From assembly GCF_050948215.1 (NCBI RefSeq), contig NW_027488593.1, positions 248,001 to 312,000 of the forward strand: a stretch of DNA of 64,000 nucleotides, given 5' to 3'. The position numbers and the translations under genes are program-made. Source of the stretch: Halictus rubicundus. Lineage: Eukaryota > Arthropoda > Insecta > Hymenoptera > Halictidae. This document shows positions 54,282-64,000 of this stretch, one piece after another (position 1 is the first letter of the stretch; each line of letters starts with the position of its first letter). Under the pieces are notes generated by a model. It was not told the origin of the DNA, did no database searches, and saw nothing but the letters and a program-made list of their open reading frames with translations.

Positions 54282-54576
54282 TTTATTCGAGTCAATAGAA
54301 CACATTTTTTAATTTTTCAATACAGGCTCAGATAAAAAAGCTGAAAAAACCAATTTTTCCTTTTTCTTTCACGATTCCGACCAATTCAAATTTTTTTCAA
54401 AAATTTTTGACACCTCGTCTAATAAACTAATCCTTCTAACTTCTCAAAAACATTCAAGTCATTTGATCTAATTTTTAAAAAGTTATGCTGTTTCAAATAG
54501 TGTGTAATCAGTTTTTAATTAATATCAGTAATTAATGAAAAGTGACACATATTTAATTACAATATAATAAATAATT

Positions 54577-55811
54577 TGTAACGGTTGCGTTCCCTTCGCG
54601 AGCGTTAGTCGTGGAAGGAAGGTGTTCTGTCCCCTCCTGGATTCGCTCAGCGGCCAGGGTCGGCGGAGAGGACAGCGGGTGAAATAACGGAGACGTTTTA
54701 TGGTAAGAAAATACGTTTTATTGCCGGCGGCGGTTCGCCCCGGGTAGCGATGACGATTCCCGGCTGGCGGGCTCCGGTGCGACGGCTGGCTGTAATCAGC
54801 GCGAGGAAACGACACGTTATTCTATTCCTAAGATTCTTAAACCTACTGTACTCGAGAGTAACGGCGGAGACGCGAAGCGATCAGGACTCGCTTTCTGACG
54901 ACGGTAACGCGGAGCGAGCGGGATTCGCTTTCTTACGGCGGGAACGCGGGGCGAGCAGGATTCGCTATTTGTACGGCGGTAACGCGGAGCGAGCAGTACG
55001 CGGCGTTCTTCGGTTCGAAGGATTCCTAGGATTCCGGATCTACGGTTGGTCGGTAGGAACCACCGCGGCTCGGCGAGATTCTAGTGAACTGGTGCTTCCT
55101 CGCTGGCGGCCGAGCGCACGGTGGCCGCGAATCCACTCCGACTCCGGACCGACGGGACGCCCCACCCGTCGCCCCCAAATCAGATCGCGATGGGGGTCGC
55201 TCGCACCCGGACGTTCCCAGAGAACGAGCTCCCGTCATCAGCGTCGTTGCTCGTACAGGACGAGCTCCGAACGCGGCTGCGATCCGACGAGGACTGTCAC
55301 GAATGCGACGAGACGCCTGGTCGCGGGCCGGTGAGCGAATTTCGCAGGATCGGCGGAAAGGAATCGGGAAGGGGGAGAGAGCTGGAGCGCGCGACGAGCA
55401 GTAGCGCCCAGAGACACTGCTCCCGTCCGTCTGCTCGCTCGAGACTTCCTCGCGGCACTGGTTTCACACGCACACGGAAGAAGCCGTAGTACGTGTTCCG
55501 CCTAGCACCAGCGTGTTCGCACACACACACACGGAAGAAGCCGTAGTATGCGTGTTCACACGCGGCTTTGAGTGGTCAGGAGCTCGGGATGGTTCCCGGT
55601 GAGCAGCTCCCAGCCAACTCCGAACTAAACGCGGTTCGCTCCGATATTTATGGAGAAAGCGCGGACTACGAAGAGCGCGCCGTCTCGCGAAATGTTCGCG
55701 AAGCGGCGGTGTGCTCTGATTGGTTCGCGCTCGGGACGGTTGCGGATTGGCTCGCACTTGGGTCTGTTGTGCGAGCTCGCGACGGAACGCGAATTTCGCC
55801 GTTTCGTCGCA
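54577..55811 (-). mobile_element. Solo LTR C (1235 bp)
   Basis: Plus-strand ends TGTAACGGTTGCG and TTTCGTCGCA, with AATT duplications at 54573-54576 and 55812-55815. It has the fewest minisatellite units (54855-55000) of the A/B/C family. TATA-like ATAAATATCGG lies near 55645 on the minus strand. The 54290-54572 stretch before it is AT-rich and unassigned. Confidence 0.88.
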
Positions 55812-55828
55812 AATTTAATCACAAATAG

Positions 55829-56190
55829 ATAAATAACAATGATGATGATAACAATAGTAATAACAAAAATAACAATAAAAATAACACTAACAATAACAAT
55901 AACAATAATACACTAATGTTAATGATACGTGCACACAATCTCGCGAACAGAAAAAGCAGTCACAATTATTACAATAATTTAACTTTACGCAAAAACACTA
56001 ATAATTTTTTTTTCGCGTGCAGGTGAAAAACGTTCTCTCGTTCCTCTATTGTCTTTGGCGCTATTTCCGGCCGAGTCCGTTTGGTCTTCGCTGCAATATT
56101 ATCGTCAGCGTGGTACGATGGAGTCGGCGCCTCCTCTTTTAAAATAATAATAATAATTTTAATAATAATAATAATAATAATGCTCTAAAA
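55829..56190. repeat. AT-rich simple repeats
   Basis: (AAC/AAT)n runs at 55829-55920 and (AAT)n at 56145-56190. Between them is unassigned AT-rich sequence that may include the 3' end of the hAT element. Confidence 0.8.
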
Positions 56191-57381
56191 ATAATAACAA
56201 TATAAATGATAAAAGTGATACGAGATTTTGCAGTACAAACTATGGTTTCTTATTGGCTGATAAGAAACACATCTGTACCACTTTTTCCGACAATAGTGAC
56301 GTTCTTCTTTCACTGACGATGTTGCCAGCTAAAGAAAACAATCTTTCACTATATGCCTGTGTTGCAGGGATTCCAAATAAATTGCTAGCGACTTTTGCTA
56401 GAGTTGGAAACCGTGTGGCATTTTCTCTCCACCACTCCAATATACATGATTCCGGCGAAATAAGTTTTTCTGTTGTATAGCTTTCCACTTGCTGTTGCAA
56501 TAGACGGTTGGAGACGCCTTCTTGCTGTACAACATTTTTAAAAAAACTAAAAAGGCTTTGAGGTGGTTGTAATGACGTCGAAGATGATGCTCCTGCAAAA
56601 AAATGTTATTAGAAAATCTGACGTACTATATTAGACACAATCTCGTATAATTTTGTAATTCTTTCACACTCACCTATGTTTCCATCTGCAACACTTGCAT
56701 GCAATAATTCGATTGCTTCTTCGATCGATTCGCTTGATGGCATCTTTGATAACTAATTAAAAAAAAGTTGTTACATTTAGGCGTTAAAACGTATTGTTCA
56801 TTGAGATCATTTCTACTTCGTTAAATAATTACTTATTAACACGTTTTTACCTGTAAAGTATGAGCGAAACATGGAATTCGCTGCCATGTAGGGCTTAATC
56901 GTACAGCCTTCACGATGTTCGCAGCATTGTCTGTCACAAAATATTGTAACGGGTATCCGTCGGGGTGGAGGTAATGCCGACTCAGCCGGCTGCCAGGGGT
57001 CGGTAGCGCCTCGAGGAGAAAAGAATTGTAGTCGGTTTTCTGGGTGAATACTGGTCTTTATTCTCCATGTCCTTCTATTTACAACGGTCGCCCACAGGTG
57101 GCGTCATTACGACGGTATCGCGGCGGTAGCTGATATAGCGGCGGTTTGGTAGCGCGGCGGCGGTTCGGTATCGCGATGCGGTGGTATTGCGGCGGTCCGG
57201 TATCGCCTCGGAATCGGGGTGTCGCTGAGCAGGAAGGTCCCGTAGGCTTGCGCCCCTCGGGGGAGGTATTCCCGCCCGTTTGCACGGTGCGGACTCGGAC
57301 TGGTTCCCGAAGGCTTGCGCCCCTCGGGGGAGGGATTCCTGCCCGTTTGCACGGTGCAGGCTCGGATGCGGGAACGGTGGT

Positions 57382-57885
57382 TGTTCGAGATTGGCGCGCG
57401 AACGCCATATTGCCTTTGCGACACCGCGCGATCCCGCCAAACAGGCATCGCGATGCGACCGATACACCGGCCAATACGCGGCTCGCGGAAATTGCGTGCG
57501 TATCGATGTGCGAGCGCAATTGGCCGAATTCCTTCTCGATCCTTCTGGAACGGTCGCGAATGTCAAACCGGAAATGTCTACGCGCATAGAACGTTCCAGA
57601 GGGATCGAGTCAATAAAAGAAAGAGACAACGGCGCGCGGCGACTCGCTCTCTTTTCGCCTCAGTCAACACATAAATCAATTCAGTTTTCAAATCGTTTCT
57701 CTTTATTTCCTTTCGTTACATTGTACAATCTTTAGACAATCTTGAGATTTATTCAAGTGCCAATAAATGTATTTATCGCAGATTCAATATTCTATATCCA
57801 TTCATTCCATTACATTCCATTCCTTTAAATTTGCCCGTTTTCCATTCTCTCCCTCTCTCCCTCCCTCCCTCCCCTCTCCCTCCCC

Positions 57886-57930
<45 letters not shown>

Positions 57931-58007
57931 GCATCCATCCGAACTCTACCATTCATTTCCCGATTTCTAATACAAATTTCTGGTCGACCAAGACCGCTCC
58001 CATTACA
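57382..58007 (+). mobile_element. Solo LTR F (626 bp) in LTR E
   Basis: Starts TGTTCGAGATTGG and ends CTCCCATTACA, with a 5-bp duplication GTGGT (57377-57381, 58008-58012). The 5-bp TSD points to a BEL/Pao or copia-type integrase, unlike the 4-bp LTRs. AATAAA at 57614 and 57760. It contains the CT-rich microsatellite. Confidence 0.82.
57845..57928. repeat. (CT)n / (CCCT)n microsatellite
   Basis: A pyrimidine tract of CTCCCTCC units grading into pure (CT)n, inside LTR F. The overlapping Ser/Leu ORFs are artefacts. Confidence 0.9.
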
Positions 58008-59155
58008 GTGGTGTTTGGCGGGAACGGTGGTTTCGGCGGGAACGGTGTCCGGTCGGTCGGATTTACGGTCGAGGCCTTATGTGGCGGTGGCGGTACTCTG
58101 CTGAGATTGACTCTATGCGGAGTGGCGGATGCCTTGCCTCGACTGCCCCGTTTCGCTGTTCTGGTGGCCTATTTATTCCTCCCACCGCCCACTTTCACTC
58201 GCGAGCAGCCGCTTCTCGCGGTGGCCACCTCGCGGCCGCGACGGGAGGCTGCGTTCGGCCGCGAGCAGGAGTAGGGCAGTGGTAGGCGCGGTGTTAGGCG
58301 GGGAAGTCGCGGGCCTTCGGTATACCCGTTACAATATGTTTGAAATTTAGCGTTGTCCAAATTCCACTCTGCCAGCGTGTTCTTTAGAAATGAATTTCTG
58401 CGTTTGCTGGTGTGCGCTTCGGTGACGTTACATATTTTTAACGTAAAATTTTGGATGTTGAAGGTTCCATCCAAATAATGCACCGTAACGAACAGGTAAT
58501 TTTCATTCGGTCTCGAAGTCCACCCATCCGTCGTGAAAGCAATGGATTCCGTCTAAAAAAATTAAAAAGATTAGTTACAGATTTAAAAAAAAAGCATATT
58601 TCACTATTATCATTCAATCAAAATATTTTTACTTACATTTTCCATATCTTTTTTTAGTTGCGTCTCGAACCTTTCCTTTTCATTTTCGTACATTGCGGGT
58701 ACGATGTTTTCTGAGAAAGTTCTACGATTTGGCAAATTGTACCGCGGCTCTAGTACTTTCACAACTTTCCTGAATCCGCTATCATTTACTACGCAGAATG
58801 GCTGACAATCGGAGATGATCATCTCGGCAATAGCTGTCGTAATTTCTTTCGCCCTTGGAGAATTACTTTGCAGCATTACTATTTGTTCCTTGACTTGTTC
58901 CTGATCGTCAAGTCTTTCATCTCTGTCCGTAAAATATGCATCACTATTCTGGCATTCCATGTTCCGTTTCAGTGATGTCGTACTTGATCTTTTGCATTTG
59001 AATATCGTCTTGCAAAGATTGCAAACGCACTCCTCATTACCAGTCTTGGTAAACCATTTCCAAACGGTACTTCTGCGAATATTGTCCACTTCCACCGGAG
59101 GAGAATTCTCATTACACGCAACGACTATACCTATCTCTACGTTGCCTATTTCCAT

Positions 59156-59518
59156 TGTGTTTAGTTTGCTGGTTGTGAACTGTCGACCGTACCGGACCGA
59201 TGCTCGCGAGCGAATGAACGATCGAACTGTGACACCCTAATCTCAACCAGAACCTATATTTCATATAGGAACACTTGGTCGTAAGATTAGGAAGACCACC
59301 CGCTTTTCCTCTGAAACTATTTCTATATGCGATAAGGAAAAGCGCCCCTTTTTCCTCCGATAAGATAAGAACACTCGGTTCTATCTTAAAACTATTTTTT
59401 AGACATAATAAGATAAGAAAACCCCGCTTTCTCCGACGCGATAAGATAAGAACGAACGGTTCTTCTCCATTCGTCAAGACATGGGAAAGAACCCCCACTC
59501 TCGCCCAAAATCCACATA
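59156..59518. other. No gene; GATAAG-rich repeat
   Basis: GATAAGATAAGAAC-type phrases recur at about 59358, 59408 and 59439 in degenerate units. Possibly the 5' end of the hAT element. Confidence 0.4.
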
Positions 59519-59820
59519 TACAGGGTGAGTCACCAAACGTTAGCACCTCAAATATCTTTGTTGTTTCTAAAGATACGTAAAATATGGTAAGGACAAAGTT
59601 GAATGGTACAATCGGGTTGACACGACGCAAAAAAATTTTGTTTTTATGTAATTTTTTTGGAGATATCAAGGTCACCTTGACTTTTTTAAATGGAACCACC
59701 CTTTTTTAAACACCTACAATCAGCAGACGCCAATCACCTACACCTAGTTCCTTTCATTAGGAATTCAGTGACTATATTATTCCAAGGTCATTCAAGGTGA
59801 AGGACAGAAAAAACGTATAA
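59519..59820 (+). mobile_element. M3a: mariner-type terminus, truncated by the R1 LINE
   Basis: CAGGGTGAGTCACCAAACGT after TA, then 300 bp that match 63429-63715 closely. Homology stops at 59820 (AAAAAACGTAT), where the R1 LINE begins. No transposase remains. Confidence 0.75.
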
Positions 59821-60282
59821 GGTATATGGCCGAAGGGGCGTGCCCACCGGCGAGTCCGAGGCCACCGCCACGTCCATCAGGACGTAGCAGTGGTCCGACA
59901 ACGTTTCACCATCCCAGACCTGCCAGTTGGACACACGGCGAGAGGCGGCGGCGGTTGCGAGCGAAACGTCCACTATCGACCAGCCGTTCCACCTCACACA
60001 CGTAGGCACGGAGCCCCGGTTTAATAACCGGAGCTCCATCCCCTCCGCTCAGTCTTCTAGGACTCCGCCTCGGGCGCTGGTCCCGGTATTTCCCCAGGTG
60101 ATAGACCTGGCATTCGGGTCCCCCAGGACCACCACCGGACCGGCTATATACAGGGCTACCATAAGCCCCAGCCAGTCCAGGACCCCACGACCAGAAGTCT
60201 TCCCCACTTTACCATCACCATCTCCCTGCCCCGTTCGACCACGGAGCAAGGGGGCACTGTCGCTGAGTGGCGACGCCACCAT
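59821..60282 (-). pseudogene. R1-clade AP-endonuclease fragment
   Basis: VVVLGDPNARSITWGN (family consensus GDFNA) is in one frame and WSIVDVSLATAA plus GETLSDHCYVLM (the SDH catalytic motif) in another. The N-terminal part overlaps the ORF1 end region and is frame-broken. It ends at the junction with M3a. Confidence 0.7.
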
Positions 60283-62127
60283 ACAGCCACGGAGCCGTCA
60301 GCGTCACCGCACCAGTGCGGATGGTCCGGGACGCTGTACGTCTCCGCGGCGACGGCCAGGCCAACCCCCCACTCCTCCAGGCACTGGACCTTTCCAAGGA
60401 CGCCTTGTGGCCCGCCGGCCTCCCCAAGGCCGCGCAGATCACGCACTGGGGCGGAGCCTTACACTCCACCGCCCGGTGGCTCACATCACCGCAGCGGTAA
60501 CAATGCCCGCTGCGGTCCTCCTCCGCAGTGCACCGCTGTCGAACATGCCCTAAGCATTGCAGCGGCCGAGCCGCCAGCACCACCACCTTGCCGGCCTTCT
60601 CTATGGCCTGGGCCGCTACGGCCGGGCACTGCACCCAAATGGTGCCGAGTCCGCTGGGCGGAGCCTTCAGCTCCGGACTCAGCCCTAACGGACTCGGCGG
60701 TGCAGCCCCCGGCTTTCGCCACAGCCTCCACCACCTCCTGGGGGGTTACGGAAACCTTCAGGCCCGTGAGGCGGAGCTCCGCCTTTTTCACGGGCCTGGA
60801 AACTTATACCTCCGCCCCCCCCCCCAGGACGGCTGCCATCTTCGCCGTCAGGGCGTCGGCCTTGGTGCTCCCATCGGTACCGGGGACCTCAATAATTTGG
60901 CACCCGGTGACCTCCCTCTTCCAATGTAGGGTACCGATGCCAAGGGCGTCGAGGTCGACGTGTTGGCGAGCCCTCCTGACCGCCTCCTCATAGGAGGTCT
61001 TACCCCCCTCCGAGATCGTGATAGTCACCGCGGCTGATCGAGGGGGAGCCCTTTGGACTTACTCGCCTTTGGTTTGGCCCCGGCGGCCGTAGCTTTCGCC
61101 GCGGCCTTGGCCGCAACCTTTGTTCGTCTACTCACGACGTTCGCCCAGGTTTTCCCATTTAGGGTATCTAGCGTCGGTTCTGGGGGCGGTGCCGGGCGGG
61201 GGACTATGGGCTGGGTGGGAGGGACCGCAGAGGTGTTCCCTACCGCGACATTCTCCGCCTTCTTTTTCTTCTTCTTCTTCGCCGCCCCTCCCGCCACCGG
61301 GGTAGTGGCAGGGGCCGGCGCCGGCGGTGCAGGCGCTGGAGAGGGCGTCAGGGGCGCCGGAGGCACGGGCGGCGGTGGTTGGGGGGCCCTATGCGTGCCC
61401 GAGGCTGAGGCAACGGTCTCGACCGCCCGCCGCAGCTCCACGCGCATCTCGTCGCGGATGGAGCTCAGTCCCGCCTCTAGGAGCGCCCGCATTTGCGCCA
61501 TCGCGCCCACCGCCGTGGTGTCCCCGCCGGTGTTGGGGGCAGGGATTTCCGGCTGGGGTGGAGCGTCGCACAGCCGCTTCATGGCCATCAGCTCCCCCCT
61601 AATGGCCACCAGCGTCTCATGGGTCTCCCTCAGCTCCCCCTCGAGGGCCGCGCACCTCTTCCATAGCGAGGCATTAGCGGGGTCGGAGGGGCGGAGCCAC
61701 CAGCGGGGTGTCCCCCCTGGATGCCCCTCAGCTCTAGCTACCGCACAGACTCCACGATGATGCTGGAGGAGTCCTTGAAGGCCTTTTAATAGGTACCCTT
61801 CAGGTTCCCGCATCTGCCCGCCATATCCCCGATCTCGAGGCCACGTTCCGAGATCAGGGCCGACAACTCCCCCGGGAGTAGGCTTCGCATCTTCGGCCGG
61901 GGCTGATGTACGGGTCGTGGCCGTTTATCCACCGACGGGGTCGGTGAGGTCCTCCCCGGAGTCGGGGTCAGTGGGCGTTTCGCGCCCGCGCCGCTGGAGG
62001 AGGGGGGAGCCAACTTGGTCGACTTCACCGAGGCACTGTCCCCCTCCAGGTCGGGCTTATCACCTCCCGGCGTTCCCTTCCTAGGCCAGAGCTTAGGTCG
62101 GTCAACTGGGGCCGGGGGTGGTCCCAT
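60215..62127 (-). pseudogene. R1-clade ORF1 (gag-like), several frameshifts
   Basis: Pieces at 62127-61786 (Pro/basic N-terminus), 61813-61025 (coiled region LWKRCAALEGELRETHETL, Pro/Ala linker, a poly-Lys run, then KTWANVVSRR), 61028-60804, 60791-60486 and 60634-60215. The last carries zinc knuckles (CYRCGDVSHRAVEC, CVICAALGRPAGH) of the R1 ORF1 C-terminus. At least four frame changes make it non-functional. Confidence 0.75.
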
Positions 62128-62555
62128 CTTCGATGGTGCTGTGGCACCACCAATCTCTCCACGACCACTTCCGGGCGTAGTAACCCCTCCACAACCTCTT
62201 CAAGATTTGTCCGAGGCGCAACGTTTAAACAATCCATTTTTTGATAAGCGGGCCTGGTTACTACGCCCCTATTTCTGGGGGCCCCTCACTCGATACCCTA
62301 AATACAACAAGCGGAAGAGGGTGTCCACCGGGGCAGAGCCGCTTGCCCCGGTAAGCCTAGATACAACGGGAGGTCGGCAGGCGTCCCGAGGTTGTACAAC
62401 GCTTAAGAGCTGGTGCATCCACCCCCCACCCCCGGCGCTTACTCCGGGAGTTTCCCATCGCCACATTACGATAGCTTGTGATAGAGACTTCTTTATAAAG
62501 GTTTATCCTCCTCGCAGGCCGGCCGATTAAGGCAAGCCCCCCGTTCCGGTAAAAC

Positions 62556-62870
62556 ATGACCACCGGTTTACGGTATGATCTACATATGACCATCAAAGAA
62601 CTACAACTGTCAGCATCTAAAAATCTGAACGCTGCCAAAGCAAAATCAAAATATTACTATGACCAGAAAATCAATCCACAAAACTTCAAGGTAACGGATC
62701 TCGTGTATTTATTGAAGGAGCCGGTCAAGGGCAAATTCAGCGATCAGTATACCGGACCTCACAAGGTTATAGAAATACTACCCAACCAGAATATAAAAAT
62801 TCTAATCAAAGGAAACCCTCGCACAGTCCACATAAATAAGTTAAAATTAGCACACCGTAGACACGACTAA
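62556..62870 (+). pseudogene. Ty3/gypsy integrase C-terminal fragment
   Basis: SKYYYDQKINPQNFKVTDLV and FSDQYTGPHKVIEIL are the chromodomain-like GPY/F end of insect gypsy/mdg1-type integrases (YTGP being the core). Only about the last 100 residues remain; protease, RT and the catalytic core are absent. The reading frame is open to 62870. Confidence 0.82.
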
Positions 62871-62973
62871 CGATACGATACGACAGAAGGTAACAGGACA
62901 GACAACGACAGACGGATCCAACTAACCAGGACCTAAATTCACACGTTACGAAATACCGTTCCTTAGACCAATA

Positions 62974-63351
62974 ATGCCAATTCCGAGACCGAGCTACCGC
63001 CCGGAGAATGAGGAGCTAGAAGGATACTACGGACCAATAGACGGGGTGGTGCCCACGGACCACCCCGACGCATACGAGAGCCTTCTGAGTCTCTACTGCG
63101 TGGTAGTATCACTCCAGCCACCCTCGTACGTGTACCACCCCCATCGACTGTGCCAGGCGTGCTATGACCGCCTGACACACGAAGAGCAGTGGCATTATAA
63201 ACAGGGAGGCTAGCACGTTGTGTGCCGCTTAGACGTCGCCAGGCCATTGGCGAAGTGCCGAGACTGTGGCCTCCAACTTGGAACAATCCAACCAGCACAT
63301 GAGTGCACAGAGTGCATCGAGGAATATTTTGAACTGTCGGCGGAGGGATAG
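62974..63351 (+). CDS. Small Cys-rich ORF downstream of the gypsy fragment
   Basis: MPIPRPSYRPENEELEGYYG opens a 79-aa frame that ends at TAG 63211-63213. The same frame continues another 45 codons with KCRDCG and HECTEC before TAG at about 63349. With CQACYDRLTHEEQWHY before the first stop, this gives three Cys pairs, like a small zinc-binding protein. It could be a third ORF of the gypsy element, read through or interrupted by one nonsense mutation. Family not recognised. Confidence 0.4.
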
Positions 63352-63428
63352 TGGATGGTCCGCGCTGGCTATGTTGTAGAAGTCTTCACCCGGTGGTGAC
63401 GAACCCCACCATCGCCACATATACATAT

Positions 63429-64000
63429 ACAGGGTGAGTCACCTAACGTTTGCACCTCGAATATCTTTGTTGTTTCTAAAGATACGTAAAATATCGTAAG
63501 GTCAAAGTTGAATGGTATAATGGGACTGACACGATGCCATAAAAAAATTTTGTTTTTATGTCATTTTTTAAGAGATATCAAGGTCACCTTGACTTTTTTT
63601 TAATGGAACCACCCTTTTTTAAACACCTACAATGATAGTCCCTTTCATTAGGAATGCAGTGACTATATTATTCCAAGGTCATTCAAGGTCAAGGACAGAA
63701 AAAACGTATGAAACTAAAATATGGGAGCAGAATACCTGTATTTTATAAATGTATAATTGGACCATCATTAGTGAATGTTGCTTCGTCCGTAAACAAGACA
63801 TCAGAAAAAAATGAATTCTTGAAATTCCCGTGCAATTCTTGATGGAGCGATATGTGGAACGGATTAAATTTATGTCGGGCCAGAATTCGTATTACGCTAC
63901 TTTGACTTATGCCTGCTTTCCGGGAAATTTTTCTCGTACTCACGTGAGGATCGACAGCTATAGCTGCTAAAATATTAATTTCATTGTCTCCATTAGTCGT
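63429..64000 (-). mobile_element. M3b: mariner-type element, continuing past the window
   Basis: CAGGGTGAGTCACCTAACGT after TA, then the same terminal region as M3a. The transposase fragment follows on the minus strand and runs off the window. Confidence 0.75.
63743..63943 (-). pseudogene. M3b transposase fragment
   Basis: MSTRKISRKAGISQSSVIRI (HTH), KFNPFHISLHQELHG, then directly FFSDVLFTDEATFT with the first catalytic Asp. Compared with M1 about 20 codons between HG and FFSDV are deleted. No downstream catalytic motifs before M3b terminal sequence, so it is an internal-deletion derivative. Confidence 0.75.

Larger units (their letters stand above)
44301..54285 (+). mobile_element. LINE C: Jockey-clade element with a nested 5' region and 3' truncation
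   Basis: The probable 5' region 44301-44501 is separated from 50953 onward by LTR2 (with Transib and LTR1 inside). Then ORF1 (51033-52229) and ORF2 (52231-54281). ORF2 stops inside the RT palm at DVEKAFDKVWHKG, followed by unrelated AT-rich DNA, so the rest of RT and the 3' UTR are deleted. The start near 44301 is a guess. AT-rich codon use sets it apart from J1 and J2, so it is another lineage. Confidence 0.65.
56945..58333. mobile_element. Solo LTR E (1389 bp including LTR F) in the hAT gene
   Basis: Ends TGTAACGGGTATCC and TATACCCGTTACA, with ATAT duplications at 56941-56944 and 58334-58337. Without LTR F it is 758 bp, a sister of LTR D (739 bp), sharing the tandem GTAGGCTTGCGCCCCTCG units. 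Excision restores hAT exon 2 in frame. Confidence 0.88.
56240..59155 (-). pseudogene. hAT transposase-like gene, four exons, catalytic core mostly missing
   Basis: Exon 1 (59155-58637) encodes a BED-type zinc finger (CVCNLCKTIFKC...SLKRNMEC) and a helical region. A GTAAGT intron leads to exon 2 (58552-56851) with TTDGWTSRP and, after LTR E, VTDNAANIV and IPCFAHTLQ, the first two RNase-H-fold Asp motifs. Exons 3 (56752-56674) and 4 (56592-56240) give the hAT dimerisation tail (WWRENATRFPTLAKVA, IPATQAYSERLFS). Without LTR E and one ATAT the spliced frame is open and exactly 1260 nt (419 aa). Typical hAT proteins are 600-700 aa; the insertion domain and third catalytic residue appear absent. 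All splice sites are GT-AG. Confidence 0.8.
59821..62545 (-). mobile_element. Second R1-clade LINE: ORF1 and endonuclease only
   Basis: GC-rich minus-strand LINE with ORF1 (62127-60215) and the end of the AP-endonuclease (60282-59788). The RT and 3' part are missing at the junction with M3a. The upper limit, about 62545, is where gypsy-like sequence starts; 62128-62545 may be its 5' UTR. Composition and clade match the R1 LINE at 10908-14109, which starts just after the endonuclease, so the two copies hardly overlap. Confidence 0.7.

Overview
This is an insect-type nuclear genome window made almost entirely of transposable elements nested in one another. I see no intact single-copy cellular gene, rRNA, tRNA or CRISPR. 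Insect origin is inferred from Jockey- and R1-clade LINEs, a BEL/Pao element primed by tRNA-Tyr, Transib, hAT and Tc1/mariner elements, and short (about 60-200 bp) introns. An ant or other hymenopteran is my best guess, but nothing here proves it. AT-rich background DNA alternates with very CpG-rich LTRs and R1 elements.

Layout. 1-2.0 kb: GC-rich, unassigned. 2.0-20.3 kb: three minus-strand Jockey-clade elements head to tail (J0 5' relic, J1, J2). The poly(A) of each upstream element directly abuts the 5' end of the next. J1 carries solo LTRs K and L. J2 carries an R1-clade LINE with a 17-bp target-site duplication (TSD) and solo LTR S. 20.3-26 kb: an LTR-type promoter block, a mariner relic, LTR D, a Gly-rich exon cluster, and a roughly 3 kb palindrome split by LTR A. 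27-35.3 kb: long inverted repeats enclosing a broken Mutator-like/YqaJ gene split by LTR G. 36.6-40.4 kb: a BEL/Pao element lacking reverse transcriptase, with mariner M1 (itself carrying LTRs B and J) inserted in its 5' LTR. 44.3-54.3 kb: a Jockey-type LINE (C) whose 5' region holds LTR2, which holds a Transib element, which holds LTR1. 54.6-59.2 kb: LTR C and a hAT gene split by LTR E, which contains LTR F. 59.5-64 kb: mariner M3 ends, a second R1-clade LINE (ORF1 plus endonuclease), a gypsy integrase tail, and a Cys-rich ORF.

Highlights. (1) A near-complete Transib (44765-49827) has a perfect 5-bp TSD (CGTGA), terminal inverted repeats (TIRs) starting CACAGTG/CACAGTA (the V(D)J heptamer), a RAG1-like DDE transposase, one 64-bp intron and a single 1-nt frameshift. 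(2) The Jockey elements are in end-to-end tandem. (3) At least eleven solo LTRs have exact 4-bp TSDs (a twelfth has 5 bp) and no internal retroviral sequence. Removing several of them computationally restores a host-element reading frame, which orders the insertions in time.

Coordinates of LTRs with TSDs are base-exact from reading the sequence. UTR and relic boundaries are approximate. All family names come from motif recognition without database searches.
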